From: Prevotella sp. khp7
Lineage (GTDB): Bacteria; Bacteroidota; Bacteroidia; Bacteroidales; Bacteroidaceae
Length of the DNA: 64,000 nucleotides
Assembly (NCBI RefSeq): GCF_900109055.1
Contig: NZ_FOIV01000004.1
Location: forward strand, 124,001-188,000
Reading direction: 5' to 3'
Numbering within the stretch: position 1 is the stretch's first letter; each line of letters begins with the position of its first letter. A program made the position numbers and the translations under genes. This document shows, one piece after another, positions 41,651 to 50,767 of this stretch. The notes beneath the pieces were generated by a model that was not told where the DNA came from, did not search any database, and worked only from the letters and a program-made list of their open reading frames with translations.

Positions 41651-41704
41651 TCGGCGAAGCTAAAGTTAATAAAAATCCGGTAATCAGCCAAACGGATATA
41701 AAAA

Positions 41705-41749
41705 AATCTCTAATCAAGTGAGTTGATTAGAGATTATTTACTATCTTTG
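41705..41749 (+). promoter_or_regulatory. Inverted repeat and -7 box upstream of the GT32 gene
   Basis: AATCTCTAATCAA (41705-41717) and TTGATTAGAGATT (41723-41735) form a perfect 13-bp dyad with a 5-nt spacer, 6 bp before TATCTTTG (41742-41749). As DNA it overlaps the -33 region like an operator. On the minus strand it is followed by TTTTTT and could also act as a terminator. Confidence 0.65.
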
Positions 41750-41782
41750 CAAACGTAAACGAATGCAGCATTACGCACATCT

Positions 41783-42562
41783 ATGATACCTAAGATTATA
41801 CATTACACCTGGTTCAGTGGCGAAGAGATGCCGCCGGTTGTCAAGGACTGTATCGCCTCATGGAAGCGGCACATGCCCGATTACGAGCTCCGTTTGTGGG
41901 ACATGAATGCCATCAAGGCTCTCGACTGTGTTTTCCTGAAAGAAGCATTAGCCGTCAGGAAATGGGCTTATGCAGCCGATTACGTCAGGCTTTACGCCTT
42001 ATATCATGAAGGCGGTATCTACTTGGATACAGACGTCATGGTATACAAGTCCTTCGATGACCTTCTTCACCATAAGGCCTTTATCGGTAAGGAAAGTGCC
42101 TTAAACCGTTCGCTCTTAGAATTCAGATGGGCCCACTACCTGACATCCCATTGCATGGGTGCCGTACCGCATACAGCATTCATCAAGGACTGTCTCTCCT
42201 ATTTCGAGGACAGGCATTTCATACAATCACAGAACGAGGCCCTTCCCGAAAGGCTCAGATACAACTACGTCATCCTTCCCTATATACAAGCGGTCATCGC
42301 ACGTGAATACGGCTACGACTGGAACCCCAAGAATCAGACCACGCAGAATTGCAAGGATGATCTGGTGATATACCCATCAAAGTACTTCTGCGGATACAGT
42401 TACCAGTCTGTTACCTACTGTGAGCATCTGGCCTTAGGCAGCTGGAGAGACTGGAAGATCACATCCTCAGAGAGAAAGGTCCAGAACCGTATCAGGAGAA
42501 AGATCAGGAATGCCCTGGATCTGCTGTTATTCAAATGCTCCTATGTACTGATGAAGATATGA
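41783..42562 (+). CDS. GT32 family glycosyltransferase (OCH1-like)
   Basis: The 259-residue protein has IPKIIHYTWFSGEEMPPVV, a W-rich region LRLWDMNAIKAL, KWAYAADYVRLYALYHEGG and IYLDTDVMVYKS with the DxD: the complete Gly_transf_sug signature. It is the only plus-strand gene between 34920 and 64000, with its own promoter. It converges on the next gene with a 10-bp gap. Confidence 0.93.
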   Translation: MIPKIIHYTWFSGEEMPPVVKDCIASWKRHMPDYELRLWDMNAIKALDCVFLKEALAVRKWAYAADYVRLYALYHEGGIYLDTDVMVYKSFDDLLHHKAFIGKESALNRSLLEFRWAHYLTSHCMGAVPHTAFIKDCLSYFEDRHFIQSQNEALPERLRYNYVILPYIQAVIAREYGYDWNPKNQTTQNCKDDLVIYPSKYFCGYSYQSVTYCEHLALGSWRDWKITSSERKVQNRIRRKIRNALDLLLFKCSYVLMKI

Positions 42563-42572
42563 CAGCCTTCCG

Positions 42573-43454
42573 CTATCTCCAGTTCATCTTATACATAAAA
42601 GCCGACACCTTGCATAGCAATTCATAGACCTGTGGGAGATAACACATCAGGAAGGCCACCCAGGGCTTCACTTCCAACAGGCCACTGTTGACAGTCATCC
42701 GTCTGCAGACATAGTTCTGATAACCCTGTCTGATAATCTCCAGATGGAACGGGATATGTTCACAGAACGCGTCCTGCGGGTGTTCTTTCAGTCTGACGGC
42801 CTGATAATGCAAGTCCTTGATAGCATCATACCGATAGACACCGATGCCCCCGAATGCCGACTTAACAGGATAATAGGCATTCTTCCTGACCCTCTTATCC
42901 AACATCCGTCCTCGCTTCTGCTGGAAGTACATGGCGTCATGCCAGTCTTCATCATAAGCCAGGAAGGCATACTGGTCGTACTGATACCTATACAGCTTAT
43001 GATTGGGCAGCGTCAACCGTCCGTTCGCCATGATGGCGCCCCAGTCATCAGGCGCCTGAGAGATGCCGTCGATGACCCCTTCCACGTCGAAATCAAAGAT
43101 ATCGACATCCATCATGATGACGATGTCGTGGACAGGCAGTCTCCTGATATCCCCCAGCAGGCGGTTCCTGAGATCCGCCATGTGGCTGATCCGTTCGACG
43201 CTGCAGTCAGCCAGGCGTTTCGATTCGTCGGTAAAAGAATCGACCACCACCCTGCCATTCTCCTGAGCCCAGTCATGCAGAAGCTCCTTCGTGCCATCCA
43301 CGCTGTCGTTCTCGACCACCACGATATGATACTCGTCGAAGAAAGAGCACAGTTTCTCTATTCTCGGCTTATTGCGAAGGATGGCCTCCTTACAGTCTCT
43401 TGCCAAAAGGCCAACGACGACAGAGCGATATAACATAGGTTCTCTCATGATCAC
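42573..43454 (-). CDS. Putative glycosyltransferase with DxD motif (CAP59/GT69-like)
   Basis: The 293-residue protein has VVVGLLARDCKEAI, YHIVVVENDSVDGTKELL, HMADLRNRLLGDI and VIMMDVDIFDFDVEG (DVD), then SAFGGIGVYRYDAI. This order resembles CAP59-type mannosyltransferases, though the similarity is judged by eye. The start overlaps the flippase gene by 65 nt; Met3 or Met7 would reduce the overlap. It is the last gene of the 18-kb minus-strand run that starts at 61023. Confidence 0.75.
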   Translation of the reverse strand: MIMREPMLYRSVVVGLLARDCKEAILRNKPRIEKLCSFFDEYHIVVVENDSVDGTKELLHDWAQENGRVVVDSFTDESKRLADCSVERISHMADLRNRLLGDIRRLPVHDIVIMMDVDIFDFDVEGVIDGISQAPDDWGAIMANGRLTLPNHKLYRYQYDQYAFLAYDEDWHDAMYFQQKRGRMLDKRVRKNAYYPVKSAFGGIGVYRYDAIKDLHYQAVRLKEHPQDAFCEHIPFHLEIIRQGYQNYVCRRMTVNSGLLEVKPWVAFLMCYLPQVYELLCKVSAFMYKMNWR

Positions 43455-44937
43455 TTAATGCCACGAAGAATGCCAGCAGGCATCCCGACAAGAGCATGAT
43501 ACCACTAACCATTATGAAATTATAGATATCAGGCGAGGCAACCGCCCTCACACATCCGTATCCTAAGACAGCCATCAGGGCCGAGAACTTGATCAGCGGC
43601 ACGATGACCCGTTGCAGATAGTACGCAAGACGCATCCTGATATTAGGCAGTACAATGGCGATACGCACACACTGGGCAGCAAGCGCCACCAACAGGAAGA
43701 TATAATAGACAATCACAGGATCAGCTGCTGACACAAATTTCAGGAACAGATACGACAAGGGAAGCGTCAGCACATTAACAGCCTCGACCCATATCTGGAA
43801 TCTCCTGATATTCCCGGTGGCATGATTGGCAATCACCAGAGGATTGACCTGAGCCTCAATCAGGTTCAGGATCAATATGATTCTGACAAAATCGACCGCA
43901 AAGGGCGGATAATGGCCTAACCACAGCGTCAGCACATAAGGTGCATAACAGAAAATGGGCAACGACAGGACAAACAGGAACAGATAAGTATATTTTGAAG
44001 CAGCCACCACCAGTTTATACATATCATCAAGACGATTGCTGGCATAAGTAATGGTGATCTGCGGGTTTATAGCCTGATGGATATTAGAGCTGAAGCTGTT
44101 CAAGGCATTCTGTACCTGCATGGCGACCCCCCTTGCCGCATTGACAGACGGGCCGAAGAACACATTCAGTAGGATGTTCACGCCCTGACCGTTACAGATG
44201 CCCGCCAAGCCGCCAGTCAGCGACCATCCCATGAACGACAGCAGATTCTTAGCAATCCCCTTGTCGTAAAGCCGTTTCCCCCTCGCCTCCTCGAATCTCG
44301 TATGGCAATACCACACATTGACGAGAAAGGTCACGACCGAGATCAAGGAGAACAGGAAGCCGTAAGCGATGAGTTTGTCATAGTCCACCCGTGCGAGGCA
44401 CAGGACCATCACCAGTTTCAGGACGACTTCCATCAGAGAGATGGCAGCAAAGACCCCCATCCGCTCATGAGAGATAATATCGGCGGTGAACGGTGCCTGA
44501 ACAATAAAGAAGAAGGCACTCAACACAGAGAAATGCAGAACCCAGACAGCCGCTTGCAGCCTCTCTGCAGGGATGACCAGCACATTCGACACAAACCACA
44601 GTCCCAGCGTTTCCATAAACAGACACACCAGAAGGGCTAAGCCCAGATGAATCAGCATGCTGGCAGAAAGCACCTGATTGAGTCTTTGCATATTCCCGGT
44701 GCCGATCTCGAATGTCAGGAACCTGTTTGTAGAGGCATTGAGCGGGCTGAAGATGAGAGAGAACAGGCTCACCACGCCGCCAACGACATTACACACGCCA
44801 TAGTCAACGACGCCCAGAGTCTGGAGGATGATGCGGCTGCAATACAAGTTGATGAGCAAAAACAACATCATCCTGCCGTATAGCAGGAAGGTGTTCTTGA
44901 TAATCCTCTTCTTGTCTAAGCAGTTCTGTTCCATCAC
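43390..44937 (-). CDS. Polysaccharide flippase (Wzx/MOP superfamily), first of two
   Basis: The 515-residue protein has about 12-14 hydrophobic segments throughout, starting MLFLLINLYCSRIILQTLGV-DYGVCNVVGGVVSLFS, the usual opening of MOP flippases. It is predicted to flip undecaprenyl-linked repeat units across the inner membrane. A second flippase at 57772-59244 means the locus has two. It lies 7 bp downstream of the WecA-type transferase gene, suggesting they serve the same glycan. Confidence 0.88.
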   Translation of the reverse strand: MMEQNCLDKKRIIKNTFLLYGRMMLFLLINLYCSRIILQTLGVVDYGVCNVVGGVVSLFSLIFSPLNASTNRFLTFEIGTGNMQRLNQVLSASMLIHLGLALLVCLFMETLGLWFVSNVLVIPAERLQAAVWVLHFSVLSAFFFIVQAPFTADIISHERMGVFAAISLMEVVLKLVMVLCLARVDYDKLIAYGFLFSLISVVTFLVNVWYCHTRFEEARGKRLYDKGIAKNLLSFMGWSLTGGLAGICNGQGVNILLNVFFGPSVNAARGVAMQVQNALNSFSSNIHQAINPQITITYASNRLDDMYKLVVAASKYTYLFLFVLSLPIFCYAPYVLTLWLGHYPPFAVDFVRIILILNLIEAQVNPLVIANHATGNIRRFQIWVEAVNVLTLPLSYLFLKFVSAADPVIVYYIFLLVALAAQCVRIAIVLPNIRMRLAYYLQRVIVPLIKFSALMAVLGYGCVRAVASPDIYNFIMVSGIMLLSGCLLAFFVALSDHERTYVISLCRRWPFGKRL

Positions 44938-44944
44938 ACAGGCG

Positions 44945-45904
44945 TCAGCCTTTCTTCACGTGCAGATGATAGTACTTCTTCATAAACAGCAGATATGCCG
45001 CAACCAGCAGACAGACCTGCAGACAGAAGGTCAGATAGCCAGGGAAAGCGATGTACCAGGCGCAGCAGACAGCCTGCAGCGCCATATAGATACCGGAAAC
45101 GGCCAAGTGCGGCATCTTCAGTTCGTTAGCCATGATCTGATAGGCATGCTTCTTGTGCGGCTTCATCAGGTTCTCATGCAGCAGGACACGGTGGAGGATG
45201 GTCAGACCGCCATCTACGGCATACACCACCAGCATGGCCATCCAGCTCATCGACTCACCCCTCAGAGCCAGGCGCAAGACCAGATACACGAGGATAAACC
45301 CTATCGACATCGACCCCACGTCACCGGCAAAGCACTTGGCGCGTGACCTGAAGTTGAAGAAGTTAAACACCAGTAATGCCAGGATGACATACACCAGCAG
45401 GCTCGAGTCAGTGAAAGCCACCTGACACTCATTGACATAGAGCAGCGCCAGCGTCACCACGAGCGAATAGCCTCCCGTCATGCCATTGATGCCATCCATG
45501 AAGTTATAGATATTCATCAAGCCCACACAGGCAACGGACAAAAGCAGGATGACATGCGGCGAAGTGCTGATGAGACCAGAGTGGTAGAACATCAGCAGGA
45601 TGGCCGTAAACTGGCAGACCAGCCTGATCTTCGGGTTGACGTTATTCACATCATCGAGGAAACTCACTGCAGCCAGTACCGTCAAGCCGATGAAGCCCCC
45701 CGAGAGCAAAGAGCCATGGAACAGCGTCCATAGCAGAAAAGCCACATAGAAGATGATGCCCCCGCCCCTGACGACAACGCCTGTGTGCGAACTCTGGTGG
45801 TGAGGGATGTCGAACACCTTTCTCTTTTCTGCCACTACGATGTAAAGGTATTCGACAGCAAACAATACGATAAACAATGCCAGACAGGCAACCAAGTTAT
45901 TCAT
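44945..45904 (-). CDS. WecA/MraY-type undecaprenyl-phosphate sugar-1-phosphate transferase
   Basis: The 319-residue multi-pass protein keeps the family motifs: DIPHHQSSHTGVVVRGGG (near the N-terminus), SFLDDVNNVNPKIRLVCQF, the catalytic NIYNFMDGINGMTGG and CFAGDVGSMSIGF, and HKKHAYQ near the C-terminus. It starts a lipid-linked glycan by transferring a HexNAc-1-phosphate. It overlaps the NAD-dependent epimerase by 8 nt, an arrangement known from WbpV/WbpL- and WreQ/WreU-type pairs that make and use QuiNAc or FucNAc. Confidence 0.92.
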   Translation of the reverse strand: MNNLVACLALFIVLFAVEYLYIVVAEKRKVFDIPHHQSSHTGVVVRGGGIIFYVAFLLWTLFHGSLLSGGFIGLTVLAAVSFLDDVNNVNPKIRLVCQFTAILLMFYHSGLISTSPHVILLLSVACVGLMNIYNFMDGINGMTGGYSLVVTLALLYVNECQVAFTDSSLLVYVILALLVFNFFNFRSRAKCFAGDVGSMSIGFILVYLVLRLALRGESMSWMAMLVVYAVDGGLTILHRVLLHENLMKPHKKHAYQIMANELKMPHLAVSGIYMALQAVCCAWYIAFPGYLTFCLQVCLLVAAYLLFMKKYYHLHVKKG

Positions 45905-46805
45905 AGATTCTAAAATTGTCCATTACGCTTATGGGAGTCCATCCGAGGGCACCCTTTGCCCTATCATTACAAAAAGTCAAGGAGCAGGTTATTTTCTCAA
46001 GTTTCTGAGAGTTGACAGGCGCATGCTTCCCCATGCAGTCGCCGACCAAAGCCAGGCACCTAGCCAGCCAATAAGGGATATTGAGAGGAGCGCCCTTCCC
46101 TAACTGTCCGCAGATCAGTCCTTCTAACTCGCGGAAAGACGGATGCTCATCATCACAGACATTATAGACGCCAGCCTCATCCGTCTTTTCCAGCAACAGA
46201 ATCAGTCTGGCTATATCCTGAACCATCAGCACACTCTTCCGTGCCCTGCCTCCAGCAATCCTCAGATACAGTCCCTTCTTGAGTCCTCTGATCATACTAT
46301 CCAGGTTCCCCGGAGGACAGGGGCCCGCTATCAATGAAGGACGGAGGACAGACAAGACCACATGATGGCGCGAGCACCATTCCTGAAGATATGCCTCGGC
46401 CCTGATTTTACTCAGAGCATAAGGAGAAGTTCCGTTCAGAGGCCATGTCTCATCGATATGCTCCCCCTGCGTGCAGCCATAGACCGCACAAGAGCTGATA
46501 AAGATGAAGCGCTGTGGGACACCCGTTTTCTCAAGCCCCCTACAGAGGTTGACAGTACCATTGACATTGACATCATAGAACGCCTGTGCCTCAGTCTCAT
46601 TCACGGGAACGGCATGCGCCTTGCCAGCGGCATGAACCACCACATCGAAGCGCCTGTCGAAAGCAGGAATGTCACAGGCCAGGTTGCAAGTCACCGCATG
46701 ACGGTCGCCTCTGCCCAGCGTCGTGACATCATAATGCTGTGCCAGCAATGGGAGGATGTTCCTCCCGACGAACCCCGAACCTCCTGTCAGCAGCAGACTT
46801 TTCAT
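45897..46805 (-). CDS. NAD-dependent epimerase/4-ketoreductase (WbpV/WreQ-like)
   Basis: The 302-residue SDR has LLLTGGSGFVGRNIL, VVHAAGKAHAV, ISSCAVYG and SPYALSKIRAE (Tyr-xxx-Lys). Next to the WecA-type transferase, the most likely role is reducing UDP-4-keto-6-deoxy-GlcNAc (from the membrane dehydratase at 6717-8696) to UDP-QuiNAc or UDP-FucNAc. The chain of reasoning is contextual. Confidence 0.85.
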   Translation of the reverse strand: MKSLLLTGGSGFVGRNILPLLAQHYDVTTLGRGDRHAVTCNLACDIPAFDRRFDVVVHAAGKAHAVPVNETEAQAFYDVNVNGTVNLCRGLEKTGVPQRFIFISSCAVYGCTQGEHIDETWPLNGTSPYALSKIRAEAYLQEWCSRHHVVLSVLRPSLIAGPCPPGNLDSMIRGLKKGLYLRIAGGRARKSVLMVQDIARLILLLEKTDEAGVYNVCDDEHPSFRELEGLICGQLGKGAPLNIPYWLARCLALVGDCMGKHAPVNSQKLEKITCSLTFCNDRAKGALGWTPISVMDNFRIYE

Positions 46806-47896
46806 TCGAACAAACTATTGACGGCCTCCAGATACTTCTCCACCACGATACGGCGGTCAAAGGCAGTCTCAACCTTCCTTCTGCCATTCATTCCCATTTC
46901 CTTCTTCTGATCGGCGGGCAACAGGATGAACCGTTCCATTTTCTCAATCAGGTCGTCAGTATCCTGTGGATTCACGATAAATCCGTTCACGCCATCGTCC
47001 ACGATCTCCCCACATCCAGGCCTGCCCGTCGTGATGACTGGGCGGGCGGAGGCAGCACTCTCCAGCAGCACGTTGTTCATGCCCTCGGCATACCAGCTCG
47101 GCAAGACCGTACAATGCGTCACCTGATAGACGGCACGGACATCCTCAACCATACCATGATAGTCGACCACCCCTTTCTTCACCATCTCATCGATCAGCGC
47201 CATATAGTCCTCATCGCAGAAGCCGCATATATGGAACCTCGTAAAGGGATATTTCTCCTTAAGGAAGCGGGCGGCACCAATATACTCCTCAATCCCCTTT
47301 GCCCTCAATATCCTCGACACGAAAACGAACTCTACCGTCTCGCCCGAAGGATATGGCAAAGGCCGATACTGTTCGACATTCACGCCAGAGCCAGGCAGCA
47401 ACACGTCATTGCCGTGAACAATGCCCAGACTCGTGAACAGCTCCCTGTTTGAAGCGTTCTGCAGGAACACCTTATAGACATCCCTGAAGACATATCGATA
47501 TAGTCGCAGGAAGAAGTACCGCAGGAAGCCCTTTTTCTCCAAGGCACTCCCAAGTCCCGTGATATTGACCAGACAGGGGATACCCATTCTCTTGCAAAGA
47601 AAAGCGCCATAGAGATTAGGCTTGATGGTATATGTCAGTACCGCATCAGGCCTGACCGCCTTCATCAGTTTCCGATATGCCCGATAGAGCTTCCACTCTT
47701 TGAGAGGGTTGACGCTGCGCCGGTTATAGGGAATATCCACATGCTCACAGCCAATGGCCTTCAGCTTATCAATCTCACTGCCATTGCCGACGGCCACAAT
47801 GACCCTATAGCCAGAGCGTACCAGTTGCTGAAGCACCTCGGCCCTCAGCTTATAGGTCCATGTCGGATGATTCGATAATACCAGAACCGTTTTCAT
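46802..47896 (-). CDS. Glycosyltransferase family 4
   Basis: The 364-residue GT-B enzyme starts KTVLVLSNHPTWTYKLRAEV; a Gly-rich NITGLGSAL and C-terminal EGMNNVLLESAASARPVITT (E-x7-E donor motif) mark GT4, resembling PglA/WbnK-type enzymes that add the second sugar. It overlaps both neighbours by 4 nt. Confidence 0.92.
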   Translation of the reverse strand: MKTVLVLSNHPTWTYKLRAEVLQQLVRSGYRVIVAVGNGSEIDKLKAIGCEHVDIPYNRRSVNPLKEWKLYRAYRKLMKAVRPDAVLTYTIKPNLYGAFLCKRMGIPCLVNITGLGSALEKKGFLRYFFLRLYRYVFRDVYKVFLQNASNRELFTSLGIVHGNDVLLPGSGVNVEQYRPLPYPSGETVEFVFVSRILRAKGIEEYIGAARFLKEKYPFTRFHICGFCDEDYMALIDEMVKKGVVDYHGMVEDVRAVYQVTHCTVLPSWYAEGMNNVLLESAASARPVITTGRPGCGEIVDDGVNGFIVNPQDTDDLIEKMERFILLPADQKKEMGMNGRRKVETAFDRRIVVEKYLEAVNSLFE

Positions 47897-48954
47897 ATCA
47901 TTCTCTCATATACCTCCAGATAAGCCAATGCCGTTTTCCCGATGCCATAATCCTGAGCCCTGCGCCTACAACGCTCTACAGTCTCCTGATAACAGTCCTT
48001 ATCCCCCATCAGATGCATCACCTCATCGGCAAGCGCCTGCGCATCACCTTGAGGGACAATGATGCCGGCATCCTCGACGACCTGTCGCAATCCCTTGATA
48101 TCCGACGCGATGACAGGCAGACCACCCGCCATCAGTTCTACGGCAGAGAGGCCGAAACCCTCCCACACAGACGACTGGACACCGATATCCGCTTTTGCAA
48201 TCCATGAAGGGATATCACTCTGTTCTCCCACGAAATGACATCTGTCACCAACCGCAAGAGATGCTGCCAGTGCTTCACAGCCCTGTCGCGTCGGACCATC
48301 GCCGACGAAGACGACATGATAGCGCTCATCGAGCAAGCCCATGGCCCTGATAACGGTGGCCTGGTCCTTCGCAGCGGTGAAACGCGACACCATCAGCAAC
48401 GTGACAGGATATCCGCTCTCCCTCTTTACGACATCGAAGTTATGCAGGTCCACCCCATTACTGACGACGACGAAACGGCCGTCATTCCGACTAGCGCCAA
48501 GCCATCGCATCAGACTATCCTGTACCTCATCGCTTATTGACACCACCCTGTCGTATTGACGGTAAGCCATCCGTTCAATCCATCTCAGGTAGCGATGTGA
48601 GCGCCGCCTGTTATTGGTGCTATGCTCCGTATATACAAACCTGCATTTCAGGAACAAGCTGGCAAGCGCGCCAAAATAAAGATATGGGAACAAATGGACA
48701 TGAACCACGTCATAGCCCCTCAGCATACGGACAAAGCGCCAAAGGAACATCGGGCGATGATAGTCCTCAACATCCAGACTCAGTATCCGGACACCTGCGT
48801 CTTCCAGTTTTTCCTCAAGGAAATTATTCATACGGCGATTCACCAGGACACTCACCTCTGCGCCTTGCGCCGCCATCACAGGCAGCATGTCAGAGACGAG
48901 TCGCTGGGCACCACCGACTTCAAGCAAACTAATAACGTGTAAAACCCTTACCAT
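47893..48954 (-). CDS. Glycosyltransferase family 4
   Basis: The 353-residue protein has VLHVISLLEVGGAQRLVSDM, a typical GT4 start, and EGFGLSAVELMAGGLPVIAS as the E-x7-E donor site. It is coupled to the next gene by a 4-nt overlap. The sugar specificity is unknown. Confidence 0.93.
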   Translation of the reverse strand: MVRVLHVISLLEVGGAQRLVSDMLPVMAAQGAEVSVLVNRRMNNFLEEKLEDAGVRILSLDVEDYHRPMFLWRFVRMLRGYDVVHVHLFPYLYFGALASLFLKCRFVYTEHSTNNRRRSHRYLRWIERMAYRQYDRVVSISDEVQDSLMRWLGASRNDGRFVVVSNGVDLHNFDVVKRESGYPVTLLMVSRFTAAKDQATVIRAMGLLDERYHVVFVGDGPTRQGCEALAASLAVGDRCHFVGEQSDIPSWIAKADIGVQSSVWEGFGLSAVELMAGGLPVIASDIKGLRQVVEDAGIIVPQGDAQALADEVMHLMGDKDCYQETVERCRRRAQDYGIGKTALAYLEVYERMI

Positions 48955-48967
48955 AGACCTAATCCAA

Positions 48968-49714
48968 CTAATCAGCTATGCCCCTTAGCTTTCTATAGGC
49001 AAAGAAGCATTTCCTTATCATCAGGTCGGCCATAGAGACCTTTGTAACCTTCGAGACGTCTATCTCATCAAAAGACATGAAGGCCTGATGATGTTTTTCC
49101 AAAAACGACTCCAGACGAGCAAAAGCCCTGTCATCCATATCATTGGGATGGAAACAAAACGTGAAAAGGCCCCTTACAGGCATCTTCACGCAATGGCCTA
49201 TTATCTGGGGGATAAACACGAAGCCCTTGTACTCGTAGGGTTTCAACGCTATCGTATCGCTAATGACACGTATATCCGTCTCAGCCCTCAACGCCTCCAG
49301 AGTATACTCATCAAAGGTATGACTTGTCGCAAAGAAATATTCTGGTTCAACTCCATGCTCTTTCAAGATCGAGTATCCCTTTCCGATCTTCTCACGCTGT
49401 GCCTCAAGAGGTAAGCCAGCGAACTCAGACCTGCACCAGAAAGGGTTAATGCCCTTCATGCCGTCGGTTGACACAATGACATGGTTATAGCCATGCAAGG
49501 CGATGCTCCATCCCTTCTGCTTCCAGCGATGTGCCTTATCCCAGAATTGCGGGTCCTCAGGCTCTATTATCGTATCCGGATCAATGTTAGCAGGGATAAT
49601 ACCGACAAGAGGTCTGATATGAAACCTGTCGAGCATATCCTCTATCCTTTGCCATTTCCGGCAATCCATAAAAGGACTCGCATCATCCAAACGAATCAGA
49701 TATCTTGTGTTCAT
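48968..49714 (-). CDS. DUF2334 polysaccharide deacetylase-like protein
   Basis: The 248-residue protein begins RYLIRLDDASPFMD, with the metal-binding Asp pair, and has SIALHGYNHVI (HxxxH) and FTFCFHPNDMDD with a late His, as in the carbohydrate esterase 4-like DUF2334 group. It has no signal peptide, suggesting action on the lipid-linked or nucleotide-linked precursor inside the cell. It overlaps the following GT4 (49711) by 4 nt. Confidence 0.88.
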   Translation of the reverse strand: MNTRYLIRLDDASPFMDCRKWQRIEDMLDRFHIRPLVGIIPANIDPDTIIEPEDPQFWDKAHRWKQKGWSIALHGYNHVIVSTDGMKGINPFWCRSEFAGLPLEAQREKIGKGYSILKEHGVEPEYFFATSHTFDEYTLEALRAETDIRVISDTIALKPYEYKGFVFIPQIIGHCVKMPVRGLFTFCFHPNDMDDRAFARLESFLEKHHQAFMSFDEIDVSKVTKVSMADLMIRKCFFAYRKLRGIAD

Positions 49715-50766
49715 TTTAGATACTGTATCATTTTCGAGATTGCCATCTCAAAATCCGATTGCGTCTTCAATGAGCCGACTGTTGTTCTCATGCCTTGTTG
49801 CAGCTTCTGACGCAGTTCCCGGTTCCCCACAATCTCCCTGATGCGACCAGCCAGAGCTTCTGCATCCCTGTTCTCAGCCAACAAGCCGTTAACGCCATGC
49901 TGTATGGTGTACGGCATAGCCGAGTTGTCAAAGGCCACGACAGGCAGGCCATGGCTCATGGCTTCGATCAGCACCATCCCGTAACCCTCGAGCAGAGAAG
50001 GAAAAACAAACACCTCTGCCTTACGGTATATCTCATCCAACGCCTCATCAGAGACACGGCCTCTGAAACTGACGGCCGTCTGCAGCTGATGGCGAGTGAT
50101 ATCGTCAACCAGCTTACGATAATACGATTTATCCACTATCTTACCGACGATATCCAGATGCACAGACGGCACCCTTTTCTTAACATCCGCCAACGCCCTG
50201 ATCAGGTAATGGAGTCCCTTTCTTCTTTCAACAGTCCCGACGAACAGCAAACGCCCTTCCACCTCATCGTCTGAGGTCTCGAACCTATTCTCAAACGGGA
50301 TAGGAATATAGAAGATCCGTTTCCCGGGGTAAAGTTTCCTGGCTACATCCAGCGTGTACGGACTTGGGACAATCAGGAACCGGCATAAAGCGTAGTAGAT
50401 ATATTGCCAGACGAAATTAACAATCCTTGTCAGCCCCCTGTCATTCAAATAAGGGAAATGGTGAATGATCACAATGGGGACTCCTCTTCTGAGTATTCTC
50501 AGCACCAACAGCAGCAGGAGATGGTATCGGAAACAAGAATCGTCCATGAACACAAGGTCATGGCGCTTCACCGCCTTAATCCATTTCAGTTCTGCCAACG
50601 GCGCATAGGCTTTCCTCCATGAGGGATACACCTCCGCACATCGCGGCATTGTGACTGTATCCACATCATGATACGCTTCCAGACAGTTCAGCAGCGCATC
50701 ATTGTATTTATGACCACCCGATATAACCTGTCTCGGATGATTGAGGAAGAAAGCAGAGCGCTTCAT
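49711..50766 (-). CDS. Glycosyltransferase family 4
   Basis: The 351-residue protein has AFFLNHPRQVISGGHKYNDA at the start, RLLFVGTVERRKGLHYLI (start of the C-terminal Rossmann domain) and EGYGMVLIEAMSHGLPVVAF (E-x7-E). It sits 1 bp after the next upstream GT4, in a run of overlapping genes. Confidence 0.93.
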   Translation of the reverse strand: MKRSAFFLNHPRQVISGGHKYNDALLNCLEAYHDVDTVTMPRCAEVYPSWRKAYAPLAELKWIKAVKRHDLVFMDDSCFRYHLLLLLVLRILRRGVPIVIIHHFPYLNDRGLTRIVNFVWQYIYYALCRFLIVPSPYTLDVARKLYPGKRIFYIPIPFENRFETSDDEVEGRLLFVGTVERRKGLHYLIRALADVKKRVPSVHLDIVGKIVDKSYYRKLVDDITRHQLQTAVSFRGRVSDEALDEIYRKAEVFVFPSLLEGYGMVLIEAMSHGLPVVAFDNSAMPYTIQHGVNGLLAENRDAEALAGRIREIVGNRELRQKLQQGMRTTVGSLKTQSDFEMAISKMIQYLK

Positions 50767-50767
50767 A

